This document shows positions 22,618 to 33,765 of a stretch of 64,000 nucleotides of DNA, one piece after another. Under the pieces are notes generated by a model, which was given only the letters and a program-made list of their open reading frames with translations, was not told the origin of the DNA and ran no database searches. Made by a program: the position numbers and the translations under genes. Source of the DNA: Mycolicibacterium komossense (GTDB lineage: Bacteria; Actinomycetota; Actinomycetes; Mycobacteriales; Mycobacteriaceae); assembly GCF_025822605.1 (NCBI RefSeq), contig NZ_JACKTY010000012.1, positions 274,010 through 338,009 on the forward strand, in the 5' to 3' direction. The stretch's first letter is position 1. Each line of letters opens with the position of its first letter.

Positions 22618-23517
22618 GTGGAGGACGAGTGGGATACCGATTTCAACTTCGACCTGGCGATACCGCCGGGACGGGTGCCGCTGATGTGGTGCCTGATCGC
22701 TTTTCTCCTGACGTTTTTCGTGACGCGGACGATCGTGCGGTACATCCGGGCGCATGCCGATAGCGATGCCCCCAAAAAGTGGTGGCAACCGCGCAATATC
22801 GGGCACGGGACGACACACATCCACCACGTGGTGATCGGTGTGATCCTGGTCATGGTTTCGGGATTGACCATGGTGACCCTCGCCGTTGACGGAGGGGTAC
22901 CCGAATTCACGGCGGCCGCAATCTTTTTCGGAATCGGTTCCGCGCTGGTGCTTGACGAATTCGCGTTGATCCTGCATCTGCAGGACGTGTACTGGTCAGA
23001 GGACGGTCGGACCTCGGTCGACGCAGTGTTCGCCGCCGTCGCGGTGGCGGGTCTGCTGATCCTGGGGTTCAATCCGCTGTCATTCTTCGATATCACCATC
23101 TGGCGCGACGACGATTCGCTCCTGTCGCGTGCGCTGGTTGTCGGCAGCGCCGCGTTCACGCTGGGGATGGCGGTGATCGTGCTGCTCAAGGGCAAGGTGT
23201 GGACCGGCCTGGTCGGCATGTTCATCGGCCCGCTGCTGATCATCGGCGCGATTCGGTTGTCACGGCCGCACGCACCGTGGGCCCGCTGGCGCTACACCAC
23301 CCGGCCGAAGAAGATGCATCGCGCGCTGGAACGGGAGCGGTATCTGCGCCGACCGTTCGTGCAGGCCAATCTGTGGCTGCAGGGTGCGATCGCCGGCATG
23401 CCGCGGTTCCCGGACGACGAGGCGGTCGAGGCCGAGCTGGACCGCGAGATTCATGCCGCGCCACCGCCGGTCAATACGCCGCCGGAACCCGAACCCGCGG
23501 TACAGGCGGCTGGATAA
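22618..23517 (+). CDS. Conserved multi-pass membrane protein (Rv2180c type)
   Basis: 299 residues from GTG 22618; TTG 22612 is an alternative closer to the GGAGG at 22601-22605. Six or seven hydrophobic segments span residues about 20-40 and 75-205. The first cytoplasmic loop contains HGTTHIHHVVIG, a His cluster, and the fourth segment has VLDEFALILHL. The tail (about 205-299) is basic, then Pro-rich. No known family is recognised. It is divergent from the mannosyltransferase and 11 bp before the exoribonuclease gene. Confidence 0.83.
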   Translation: MEDEWDTDFNFDLAIPPGRVPLMWCLIAFLLTFFVTRTIVRYIRAHADSDAPKKWWQPRNIGHGTTHIHHVVIGVILVMVSGLTMVTLAVDGGVPEFTAAAIFFGIGSALVLDEFALILHLQDVYWSEDGRTSVDAVFAAVAVAGLLILGFNPLSFFDITIWRDDDSLLSRALVVGSAAFTLGMAVIVLLKGKVWTGLVGMFIGPLLIIGAIRLSRPHAPWARWRYTTRPKKMHRALERERYLRRPFVQANLWLQGAIAGMPRFPDDEAVEAELDREIHAAPPPVNTPPEPEPAVQAAG

Positions 23518-23528
23518 GGTGATCAGCC

Positions 23529-24038
23529 GTGCGCTACTTCTATGACACCGAGTTCATCGACAATGGGCGCACGATCGAGCTGATCTCGATCGGCGTCGCC
23601 GCCGAAGACGGCCGTGAGTACTACGCGGTGTCCACCGAATTTCCCGCCGAGCAGGCCGGGAACTGGGTCCGCACCAATGTGCTGCCCAAGCTGCCCCCGC
23701 CGTCATCGCAGTTGTGGCGTTCGCGACGCCGGATTCGGGAGGATCTCGAAGAGTTCTTCGGGATCGACGGGGACGAGCCGATCGAGCTGTGGGCGTGGGT
23801 GGCGGCCTACGACCATGTCGTCCTGTGCCAGCTGTGGGGGCCGATGACCAGCCTGCCGCCGCAGATTCCGCGGTTCACCCGCGAGCTCAGGCAGTTTTGG
23901 GAGGACCGTGGCTGCCCGCGGATGCCGCCACGGCCGCGCGACACCCACGACGCGCTGGTCGACGCGCAGCACAACCTGCGGCGTTACCAGATCATGCGGG
24001 AGCTGGAGCACGGTTACCAGAGCTGGGAGCGGGCCTAG
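23529..24038 (+). CDS. RNase T-like 3'-5' exoribonuclease (Rv2179c type)
   Basis: 169 residues, GTG 23529. It is a compact DEDDh domain: FYDTEF (Asp6, Glu8), a middle Asp in AAYDHVVL (about 97) and HDALVDAQHN (about 140-149) with the general-base His and the last Asp. Rv2179c has been characterised as a 3' exoribonuclease on overhanging or single-stranded RNA. It is separate from the larger DEDDh protein at 10202. It is cotranscribed with the preceding membrane protein gene (11-bp gap). Confidence 0.92.
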   Translation: MRYFYDTEFIDNGRTIELISIGVAAEDGREYYAVSTEFPAEQAGNWVRTNVLPKLPPPSSQLWRSRRRIREDLEEFFGIDGDEPIELWAWVAAYDHVVLCQLWGPMTSLPPQIPRFTRELRQFWEDRGCPRMPPRPRDTHDALVDAQHNLRRYQIMRELEHGYQSWERA

Positions 24039-24118
24039 CTCCGAGGCGGGCGAGGGACGAGCCCGGGGAGAGAGGCTGGGCCCAGAGTGCGGGCCCTGAG
24101 CTGGTTAAAGCGCGATAG

Positions 24119-25540
<1,422 letters not shown>

Positions 25541-25556
25541 TTGGGCCCAAACCTGG

Positions 25557-26693
25557 TCAGCGACTCTCGTCGACGCCGGGGGTGTGGATGGTGGCGTCGC
25601 CGCCGATACGTTTGGCATCGAACATCGCGCCGTCTGCCCGCTCGACGATGTCGTCCAGTAACGAAACGGGGTCGACGTCGGCAGTCGCGATGTGGGCAAG
25701 GGGGATGCTGGTGACCCCGATGCTTGCCGTGATCGCCGGTTCGGCCGGACCGGCGATCGCACGCCTGACGCGGTCGGCGTTGCGCTCGGCCTCACCAGGT
25801 GCGACGAGGTCGACCACGACGAACTCCTCGCCGCCGATCCGGGCCACCAAAGCGCTGCGCCCGACGGCAGAGGTGATCTGTGCAGCGCTGCGGATCAGCA
25901 CCTGGTCGCCGATCGTGTGGCCGTGGGTGTCGTTGACATCTTTGAAGCGGTCCAGGTCGACGACCATCACCGTCAGGTCGGTCGCGGCTGAAGGTTTGTC
26001 GCGCAACAGGTTTCCGACATGCAGATACAGGCCGCGCCGGTTGAGGATGCCGGTCAGTGGATCGGTGATCGAGTCGTTGGCGTCGTTGCGCAGCACCCAG
26101 ATCCCGAAGTGGGTGCCCAACGGCATCGCGACGACCAGCGCCACCGACGCGAGCGTCCGCGCAGCGAAGTCGACGACACCGATATGCGCGTGTGCGCCGA
26201 ACTGGACGGCGAAGGCCGTCGTCGACAGCAGTATCCACAGCGCATGTCTGGCAAGGACTTTCGGGCCGTCGAAGAACATCAGATACACCGAGATCATCGC
26301 GAACGCGTTGAACCCGAACAGGCCGAGCAGCCAACTGGCGTCCAGCACTGCCACGGCAGCTATCCCGATGTCGGCGGAGATGACGAACGTCAGCGATATC
26401 CGCCGAGACGGCCACGGTCGACAACACCACATCCACGACCAGAAGAACTGGAGCACGGCGAACAACGCCACGGCGACGCGTGATGCGGTGCTGTGCGCCG
26501 AAGGCAGCAGGACCAGCAGCGACACCACCGCATTGAATCCAGTGCCAAGGCCGATCAACATCTTGATCGCAACGGACATGGTCCGCCTGGAGAAGTACTG
26601 GACCTGTGCGGGGTAGTCGACGGGTTCACCCCACCACGAGCGGACTTGGTTGCCGAACACAGCGAACGTTCTCAACGACGTGGGCATGGCCAT
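25557..26693 (-). CDS. Membrane-bound GGDEF diguanylate cyclase
   Basis: About 378 residues (ATG 26693; GTG 26705 is also possible). Six hydrophobic helices fill residues about 40-200, a membrane sensor region like MASE-type domains. The C-terminal GGDEF domain starts at DPLTGILNRRGL (about 214), with VMVVDLDRFKDVND and an active-site RIGGEEFVVV (about 300). The usual product-inhibition RxxD upstream of the A-site is absent (RSAL instead). It should make c-di-GMP from GTP; no EAL domain is fused. M. tuberculosis has Rv2177c, a transposase-like gene, at this place. Confidence 0.9.
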   Translation of the reverse strand: MAMPTSLRTFAVFGNQVRSWWGEPVDYPAQVQYFSRRTMSVAIKMLIGLGTGFNAVVSLLVLLPSAHSTASRVAVALFAVLQFFWSWMWCCRPWPSRRISLTFVISADIGIAAVAVLDASWLLGLFGFNAFAMISVYLMFFDGPKVLARHALWILLSTTAFAVQFGAHAHIGVVDFAARTLASVALVVAMPLGTHFGIWVLRNDANDSITDPLTGILNRRGLYLHVGNLLRDKPSAATDLTVMVVDLDRFKDVNDTHGHTIGDQVLIRSAAQITSAVGRSALVARIGGEEFVVVDLVAPGEAERNADRVRRAIAGPAEPAITASIGVTSIPLAHIATADVDPVSLLDDIVERADGAMFDAKRIGGDATIHTPGVDESR

Positions 26694-26816
26694 GTCTCTG
26701 TGCACGGTGACAACTGCCGCTCCGAGTCAATAAAGAGCCTTCGACGCGCAGCAGATTTTGCATGCGTCTGGAAGGCAGCCCCAAGAATAGACGTCCAGGC
26801 CGTCTCCGGTAACCGT

Positions 26817-28055
26817 CTAACTGGACAGGAGCGCGCTGAGGTTGCTACCCACGGTCCATGCCGCGGCGGCCACTGCGCCCGTCACGATCAGCACGATCGC
26901 AAGCCAGAACAGCATCATCCGGCGGCCACGGGCCCGGGCGTAGGCGAACTCGCTGATCTCGATCCCTGCGAATTGCCCAGCGGGGGAGTAGCTTTCGTCG
27001 CCACCAAGCACCGGTGCCGTCGCAGGTTCGGGCCAGTCGTCTCGGGTGAACTGCCGCGTCGGGTTACGGACCGGCTCGGCCTCGCCTACGCGGCTGCCCC
27101 CATCACGGCTGTGGTACAGCTTCGCCGAGGTGTGCTGCGCGGAGTTACGCGGCGCGGGCACCCGGAAGGCGGGCAGGTTCAGCTCGGCGGCGATCGCGTC
27201 CAAGTCGGCTTTCATCTCACGCGCGTCGGCGTACCGGTCGGCCGGGTCGCGCGCCGTCGCCCGCAGCACCAGCTCGTCGAATTGCATTGGAACACCGTCG
27301 ATCACGCTGCTAGGTGCCGCGACGTCGTTGTCCATCCGCTGGTACGCCACGGTCAGCGCGTTGTCACCGGTGAACGGTGTCACGCCGGTGAGCAGCTCGT
27401 AGGCCAGGATGCCGACGGAGTAGACGTCGCTGCGGGGGCCGGCGTTGCCGCTGCTGACCTGTTCCGGCGACAGGTACGCAGCGGTGCCGAGGATGACGCT
27501 GGTCGAGGTGATCCCCGCCTCGGCGACAGCGCGCACCAGGCCGAAGTCGGCGAGCTTGACCTCACCCTCATCGGAGATCAGCACGTTCTCCGGTTTGACG
27601 TCGCGGTGTACCAGCCCGGCTCGGTGTGCGACGGCAAGGCCGCCGAGCACCGGTCGCAGGACCGCGGCGGCGGCGTGCGGCGGCATCGGTCCGCGCTCGC
27701 GAAGCAGCTCCCGCAGGGTGCCCCCGTCGACGAGTTCCATGACCAGATAGGGCAGGCCACCCCGTTGATCTCCCGGGCCCTGGTCGTAGATGGCCACCAG
27801 ACCCGGGTCCTTGAGCCGGGCCACCGCCCTGGCCTCCAGCTGGAATCGGCTGAGGAACTGCTGGTCGCCCGCATAACGGGAATCCATCACCTTCAACGCC
27901 ACCGGGCGGTCCAGCCGATTGTCGGTCCCGCGGTAGACGGTCGACATCCCACCGGTGGCGATCCTCGCCTCGACCAGGTATCGGCCGTCCAACACGGTCC
28001 CCTCAAGAGGGTCGGTGGGCAGCGGTCCGGTCACCGGGCCATCGTAGGGGGCCAT
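26817..28055 (-). CDS. pknL: Serine/threonine protein kinase PknL
   Basis: 412 residues from ATG 28055; the open frame to 28130 crosses the divergent promoter. The kinase domain runs from about 22 to 285: glycine loop IATGGMSTVYRG, Lys in VALKVM, HRDVKPEN, DFG and a TSTSVILGT activation segment with phosphorylatable Thr. A juxtamembrane linker with the family PRNSAQHTSAKLY box follows, then one helix (about 380-402). The extracellular tail is only a few residues, without PASTA repeats. It is divergent from the Rv2175c ortholog, its known substrate in M. tuberculosis. Confidence 0.95.
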   Translation of the reverse strand: MAPYDGPVTGPLPTDPLEGTVLDGRYLVEARIATGGMSTVYRGTDNRLDRPVALKVMDSRYAGDQQFLSRFQLEARAVARLKDPGLVAIYDQGPGDQRGGLPYLVMELVDGGTLRELLRERGPMPPHAAAAVLRPVLGGLAVAHRAGLVHRDVKPENVLISDEGEVKLADFGLVRAVAEAGITSTSVILGTAAYLSPEQVSSGNAGPRSDVYSVGILAYELLTGVTPFTGDNALTVAYQRMDNDVAAPSSVIDGVPMQFDELVLRATARDPADRYADAREMKADLDAIAAELNLPAFRVPAPRNSAQHTSAKLYHSRDGGSRVGEAEPVRNPTRQFTRDDWPEPATAPVLGGDESYSPAGQFAGIEISEFAYARARGRRMMLFWLAIVLIVTGAVAAAAWTVGSNLSALLSS

Positions 28056-28119
28056 TCTGGGGTGACAAGAAACGCCAGGACAAACGCCGGCCTGTGAACT
28101 TGGCTTTAGACTTGGCCAC

Positions 28120-28524
28120 GTGAGTGGCATTCCTGTAGTCGAAGACGTCCTTCCGCCCGACGAGCCCGTCTACGACCTGCCCAAAGTCGCCGAGCTGTTG
28201 GGACTGGTGGTCACCAAAGTCCATCAGCAGCTGCGCGACGGACATCTGATCGCCGTGCGCCGCGGCGGCGTGATCCTGGTGCCCCAGAATTTCTTCACCG
28301 CGAATGGGACGGTGGTCAAGTCGCTGGGCGGGCTGCTGTCTGTGCTGCGCGACGGTGGTTACCGGGACGACGAGATCCTGCGCTGGCTCTTCACCCCCGA
28401 CCCGACGTTGACGGTCACCGTCGACGGCTCCAAGGATGTGATCGAGAACGCGCGGCCGGTCGACGCTCTGCACGCGCATCAGGCCAGGGAGATCATCCGT
28501 CGAGCGCAGGCGATGGCGTACTAG
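28120..28524 (+). CDS. DNA-binding regulator, PknL substrate (Rv2175c type)
   Basis: 134 residues, GTG 28120. A helix-turn-helix-like N-terminal half (YDLPKVAELLGLVVTKVHQQLRDG, about 18-41) reads like an excisionase/MerR-type winged helix. The C-terminal helices include DDEILRWLF and a basic end. Rv2175c binds DNA and loses binding when PknL phosphorylates an N-terminal Thr. The N-terminus here (MSGIPVVEDVLPP) lacks a Thr before the helix-turn-helix, so control may differ. Its last 32 bp overlap mptA, tail to tail. Confidence 0.88.
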   Translation: MSGIPVVEDVLPPDEPVYDLPKVAELLGLVVTKVHQQLRDGHLIAVRRGGVILVPQNFFTANGTVVKSLGGLLSVLRDGGYRDDEILRWLFTPDPTLTVTVDGSKDVIENARPVDALHAHQAREIIRRAQAMAY

Positions 28525-30055
28525 TTTCGCCCGCTCGCGCGGGGTTGGTTCGGTACAGCGAGTACCAGGCCGCGGTCGCCAGGGCGGTCGCCAAGCCGAC
28601 GTGGATCCACGAGTACATGCCGTGTGACCCATCGGGTTTGAAGATGACCATGATCCAGGTGGAGAAGCCGGCTATCGCGGCTATCGACGCTCGGGACTGC
28701 GCCAGGCCGGAGATCACGGCGAGCGGCCAGGTGTAGTACCAGGGCAGCGCCGCGGGCACGAACAGACAGACGACGAGCATCGCCCACCCGATGCCCATCA
28801 GCGCTTCACGGTCGTCGTGCCGATAGCGCCACCACAGCACCGGCAGGGACACTGCGATGATGCCGATGCCGACGATGCGGGTCACTTCGAGTACGGCGTA
28901 GAAGTTCACCGGGAAAAACAGCCCACCGATGGCATTGGTCAGGTTGGCCACCGCGGTGGGGATCGTCAGCCAGTTGATGATCTTCACCGACCCGGCGAGC
29001 GCCGTCAGCCAGCCCAGCCCGACCCCGGCCAGCCAGGACAGCACGGCGAACACCGCGACGAAGATCGCCACCGACGCCGCGGTGGCGATCGTGAACGCGG
29101 CGAGCGGGCGGTACCCGGACTTCTTCGGGCTGCGCCCCTCGCGAAGATCACGCATCCACACCCAGACCAGGAACGGCAACGCCAGGCCCGCAGTGGCTTT
29201 CACCGCCACCGCGATGGCGACCAGCGCCACCCCCGGGATGGGGCGGCGGGCGAATGTCAGCGCGATACCGGCCATCATCAAGCCGACCATCAGCATCTCG
29301 TTGTGGACTCCACCCATCAGGTGGATGATCACCAGCGGGTTGAGCACGCAGATCCACAACGCCGGAGCGGCGCGGCCACCGACATGACGCGCGATGCGCG
29401 GCGCCGCCCAGATCAATAACGCCAGGCCGGGCAGCATGCACAGCCGCAGCACCATCGTGCCGGCGATCACGTTGTCGCCGACCAATATGGTGACGAACTT
29501 GGCGACCAGGATGAACGCCGGCCCGTAGGGCGCGGTCGTCGTCGTCCAGATCGGGCTCACGTTGTCCAGCAGATCGTTCGGATTCTCGATCGGTCCGACC
29601 AGGTAGGGGTCGAGGCCGTCGCGCAGCAGGGCGCCCTGGGCCAGGTACGAATAGGTGTCGCGACTGAATACTGGGACGCTCAACAGCAGGGGCAGCAGCC
29701 AAAACCCGGTGGTGGCGAGCATCGTGTACTCGGAGACGTCACGGCCGTCGACCACTCGCCGGCCCAGCCACAGCCAGGCGAACAGCATCAGCGCGACCCC
29801 GCCCCACAGCAGCACCGACGAGACCACCAGGCCATGGCCGAACCGCAGCCAGGACAGATGCAGCGATTCGAGCACGGGATCGTGCAAACGGGTGCTGCCG
29901 GCACCAAGGCCGCCCGCGGTGATCAGGATCGCGCCGAGGCAGCCGAGCAGCGCCGGCCGGGCTTCTTCGGCAGTGCTGAATTCCCGCAGGCGCGACAAGT
30001 GCCGGGGGAGTGCGCCGCTGCGCGTGGGGGTCGGAGTACTGGACATTGACGTCAC
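28493..30055 (-). CDS. mptA: Alpha-1,6-mannopyranosyltransferase MptA
   Basis: 520 residues from GTG 30055 (ATG 30046 is an alternative). It is a GT-C membrane protein with about 12-13 helices. The first large loop contains FSRDTYSYLAQGALLRDGLDPY (given here in parts: SRDTYSY, about 130), with the acidic residue typical of polyprenyl-phosphomannose users. Rv2174 (MptA) elongates the lipomannan backbone at its distal end. Upstream on the same strand are idsA2 (46-bp gap), lppM and the GNAT gene, suggesting an operon linking prenyl and mannolipid metabolism. Confidence 0.92.
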   Translation of the reverse strand: MTSMSSTPTPTRSGALPRHLSRLREFSTAEEARPALLGCLGAILITAGGLGAGSTRLHDPVLESLHLSWLRFGHGLVVSSVLLWGGVALMLFAWLWLGRRVVDGRDVSEYTMLATTGFWLLPLLLSVPVFSRDTYSYLAQGALLRDGLDPYLVGPIENPNDLLDNVSPIWTTTTAPYGPAFILVAKFVTILVGDNVIAGTMVLRLCMLPGLALLIWAAPRIARHVGGRAAPALWICVLNPLVIIHLMGGVHNEMLMVGLMMAGIALTFARRPIPGVALVAIAVAVKATAGLALPFLVWVWMRDLREGRSPKKSGYRPLAAFTIATAASVAIFVAVFAVLSWLAGVGLGWLTALAGSVKIINWLTIPTAVANLTNAIGGLFFPVNFYAVLEVTRIVGIGIIAVSLPVLWWRYRHDDREALMGIGWAMLVVCLFVPAALPWYYTWPLAVISGLAQSRASIAAIAGFSTWIMVIFKPDGSHGMYSWIHVGLATALATAAWYSLYRTNPARAGETSTPSPALDG

Positions 30056-30101
30056 ATTGTTGTCTTCGAGGTTCGTCTTCGGTGGCCTGGGGTGCGGTGC
30101 C

Positions 30102-31298
<1,197 letters not shown>

Positions 31299-31302
31299 TC
31301 AG

Positions 31303-32013
31303 TCAGGCGCGGCTGTCGTCTCCGGGACCGGCGAAGCGCGGTGAACGATCCCTGGCGACCCAGGCGAGGGAGCAGATCACCCCGGCGACCAGTAGTGCTG
31401 CGATGCCCAGCACCAGCGCACCGCCGGTGAATGACCGGGTGCTCGGGTCGGTGACGCGCGCCTGCGCGCTCATCGTGTTCACGATGCCCGGCTTGAGGGT
31501 CCACTGCACCACGTCGGAGTCGATCCGATCGCCATTGGTGGAGGTGATTTCCCCGGGGAAGGACACGGTCAGGGAGACGTCGGCGTCACTGTCGGTGAGG
31601 GAGGTCAGATCCACCCGGCCTTCCAGAATCACCAGGTCACCGGCCCGGCGCAGGGAGAGGTCGACGCCGGCTGCTTCCCGGTTCATGTTCGCCAGCTGCG
31701 GCAGCTCGGCGAAGGTCAGGTTGGAGAAGACGGCCTCGGACCCGACGTAGCCGTCCTGGCTGTAATCGGAGACCGCGACCTTCTGGGCGAACGGCACATC
31801 GCTGGAGAGCTGCGGGCCTTTGTCCTGCCCGTCACGCGGTTTCGCGGCGGCGATGATCTGGCCCGAGACCTGGTCGTCGGGGGAGACGGTCAGCGACGTC
31901 CGGATACGGACACAGCCGACGGCGAGCGGAGCGACGACGAGCAACAGCATCGTGAGCGCCAGCAGGCGGGTGCGGCGGCGTCGGCGGTCTTTGCTCCGGG
32001 CGGGGGCGAACAC
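31303..32013 (-). CDS. lppM: Lipoprotein LppM
   Basis: 236 residues from GTG 32013; a longer frame reaches 32052 without a ribosome site. A basic N-terminus and hydrophobic helix end in a lipobox LAVGC with Cys about 34. The secreted beta-rich domain follows (SGQIIAAAKPRD, LTFAELPQLANMNREAAGV). A second membrane helix lies near the C-terminus (about 203-225), so the protein is anchored twice. M. tuberculosis LppM affects lipoarabinomannan levels and phagosome handling. It is followed after 70 bp by idsA2; the Rv2172c gene found there in M. tuberculosis is absent. Confidence 0.9.
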   Translation of the reverse strand: MFAPARSKDRRRRRTRLLALTMLLLVVAPLAVGCVRIRTSLTVSPDDQVSGQIIAAAKPRDGQDKGPQLSSDVPFAQKVAVSDYSQDGYVGSEAVFSNLTFAELPQLANMNREAAGVDLSLRRAGDLVILEGRVDLTSLTDSDADVSLTVSFPGEITSTNGDRIDSDVVQWTLKPGIVNTMSAQARVTDPSTRSFTGGALVLGIAALLVAGVICSLAWVARDRSPRFAGPGDDSRA

Positions 32014-32073
32014 GTCGTCATCGTGCCAGACCAGGAGTGGGATTGCGCACACTGAGTCGGTTTCGGACGGCGA

Positions 32074-32703
32074 TCACTCGGCGGAGTGCTCCAGCGGCAG
32101 TCCGCGGCCGAGGATTGCGAACGAACGCGGGTCGCCGGCGAAGTGGTAATCCCGGATGACGTCGGCGAATCCGAGTCTGCGGTAGAGCCGCCAAGCCCGG
32201 TTGGCCTCGCCGTTGATTTCCGGTGTCGAGAGCAGCACGTTGGCCTCGGTGCGGTCGCTGAGCAGCCGGCGGGCCAGGGCCTCACCCAGTCCCTGACCCT
32301 GCGCGCGTGGATGGATGTGCAGTTCCGTGAGCTCGAAGTAGCTCGACATCAGTCGGTCGATCTCGGCGGGCAGCATCCCGCCGCGGCGCAGGCCGTGGAT
32401 GACCTGTTGCTGCCACCACTGATCGGGTGCGCCGCAGTAGCCGTAGGCGACCCCGAGCAGGGGTGCGTCGGCGATATCGGTGCCGGAGTCGAGATCAGCC
32501 GGGCCCGCCCCGTGCGGTTCGCTCGGATCGTCCACGCAGACGGCGGCCACCGCTTTCCAGCCGTTGCGACGGCTGTGCTCCAACCACATGGATGCGCGCT
32601 GCTCTTCGGTGCCGCGGGGATAGCGCATCGCATCCACGTACACACTCAACGCATCGCGGAGGCGACGTGCCATGTCCTGCGGCGACAGATCGATGAGGTA
32701 CAT
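32074..32703 (-). CDS. GNAT-family N-acetyltransferase (Rv2170 type)
   Basis: 209 residues from ATG 32703 (MYLIDLSPQDMARRL), matching Rv2170 length; the frame is open to 32826. The acetyl-CoA-binding signature is LHIHPRAQGQGLGEALARRL (about residues 130-149), with ANRAWRLYRRLGF later as the usual motif B. It should transfer an acetyl group to an amine; the Rv2170 ortholog has been reported as a protein lysine acetyltransferase, so a protein target is possible. It starts the lppM-idsA2-mptA strand group, 60 bp before lppM. Confidence 0.88.
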   Translation of the reverse strand: MYLIDLSPQDMARRLRDALSVYVDAMRYPRGTEEQRASMWLEHSRRNGWKAVAAVCVDDPSEPHGAGPADLDSGTDIADAPLLGVAYGYCGAPDQWWQQQVIHGLRRGGMLPAEIDRLMSSYFELTELHIHPRAQGQGLGEALARRLLSDRTEANVLLSTPEINGEANRAWRLYRRLGFADVIRDYHFAGDPRSFAILGRGLPLEHSAE

Positions 32704-32976
32704 CGTCAACGGCAGGTGCCCTCCGTGATAGCTCGCGTGTGATGTGACTGCGGTCTGGCTGTCGCCCGACTTGGGCCGAGGTCCGTCCCTAGCCATTATG
32801 TTCGGTAGCGGGTCCGTGCATCCCATCCGCTGCCCGCGTCATACAATCGACAGTCGAACTAGGTGGTACGGCGCAGATTCACCTCGTATCATCTTGTTAG
32901 ACGCCCGCCGAAAATCGGGCAGTAGTAATCACACCGGACCATTTGGTCCTGACCGCCGCGCCGGCAAGGAGGGCGA

Positions 32977-33381
32977 ATGCCACTCTCCGATCATGAGCAG
33001 CGCATGCTCGACCAGATCGAGAGCGCTCTGTATGCCGAGGACCCGAAGTTCGCTTCCAGCGTCCGCGGCGGTAATTTGCGCGCTCCATCGGCTCGGCGCC
33101 GACTGCAGGGTGCTGCTCTCTTTGTGATCGGCCTGGCGATGCTGGTGTCCGGCGTCGCATTCCGGGCCACGATGATCGGCAGCTTCCCGGTTCTGTCGGT
33201 TGTCGGCTTCATCGTGATGTTCGCCGGAGTGGTGTTCGCGATCACCGGCCCGCGCGTGATGGGCAAGGACAAGTCCGCACCTGGCGCGGGGACGCCCCGG
33301 GCGAAGAAGTCCAAGGGTGGTGGCGGTGGTTCGTTCACGAGCCGCATGGAAGACCGCTTCCGTCGTCGGTTCGACGAGTAG
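32977..33381 (+). CDS. DUF3040 membrane protein (Rv2169c type)
   Basis: 134 residues, ATG 32977 after AAGGAGGGCG. The N-terminal MPLSDHEQRMLDQIESALYAEDPKF is the hallmark of the actinobacterial DUF3040 family (quoted here as LSDHEQRMLDQIE). Two helices (about 46-65 and 70-90) follow, then a Gly/Lys-rich tail ending in FRRRFDE. The function is unknown. It is the last gene before the dcw cluster and is closed by a strong terminator at 33463. Confidence 0.87.
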   Translation: MPLSDHEQRMLDQIESALYAEDPKFASSVRGGNLRAPSARRRLQGAALFVIGLAMLVSGVAFRATMIGSFPVLSVVGFIVMFAGVVFAITGPRVMGKDKSAPGAGTPRAKKSKGGGGGSFTSRMEDRFRRRFDE

Positions 33382-33410
33382 CAGTCCCACCCCACCTTTC
33401 CCCACCCACT

Positions 33411-33434
33411 TTCCTCACACCCTTCCTCACACCC
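33411..33434. repeat. Tandem 12-bp pyrimidine-rich repeat
   Basis: TTCCTCACACCC occurs twice back to back (33411-33422 and 33423-33434), within an almost purely pyrimidine + strand (33388-33460, C-rich with T and some A). It lies just after the DUF3040 stop and before the terminator. Confidence 0.75.
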
Positions 33435-33462
33435 TTCAACCACCAACCCTCCTTTCCCCACC

Positions 33463-33493
33463 GCGGGGCGGCCCACAGGCTGCCCCGCTTTTT
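33463..33493 (+). terminator. Intrinsic terminator after the DUF3040 gene
   Basis: Arms GCGGGGCGGCC and GGCTGCCCCGC pair over 11 positions with one mismatch around a CACA loop, followed directly by TTTTT. This isolates mraZ from upstream transcription. Confidence 0.85.
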
Positions 33494-33713
33494 GTTATGA
33501 CTTTGGGACCTGGCGTGTCGTCTCGGTAGGGGTTGGGCCCCACCGCCGCCCCACCTTCCCCCACCACGGCTGTCGATACCGTCTCTGGATCGCTGAACAG
33601 CAGTTTTGCCTGCTCACGGCCAGGCATTCCGCGGCGTTCGGTGGACCCGTTTCGAAGCTTGTGGACCGGCGTGGGGCTCACATGCCCTACCGGTGTCATG
33701 AATTGGAGAAAAG

Positions 33714-33738
33714 TGGGGGATTGTGGGGTATGGTGGCC
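33714..33738 (+). promoter_or_regulatory. Probable MraZ operator: three TGG-boxes at 10-bp spacing
   Basis: TGGGG at 33714, TGGGG at 33724 and TGGCC at 33734 stand exactly 10 bp apart, 28 bp before the mraZ start. MraZ is known in other bacteria to bind direct TGGGN repeats separated by 5 nt in front of its own operon, so autoregulation is likely. The third box is imperfect. Confidence 0.7.
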
Positions 33739-33765
33739 GAGGACGGAGAGCGTGGGAGGTGACGA

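Larger units (their letters stand above)
33382..33765. other. 384-bp non-coding region between the DUF3040 gene and mraZ
   Basis: In order it holds a pyrimidine-rich tract with a tandem 12-bp repeat (33382-33460), an intrinsic terminator (33463-33493), about 220 bp with no convincing gene, and the probable MraZ boxes (33714-33738) before the mraZ ribosome site GGGAGGTGA at 33754. I could not identify a secure -35/-10 pair; TATGGT at 33729 is a weak -10 candidate lying inside the MraZ boxes. Confidence 0.7.

Noticed and set aside
26493..28097. 534-residue + frame antisense to pknL
   Set aside because: The opposite strand encodes a complete kinase with all motifs; this frame has none.
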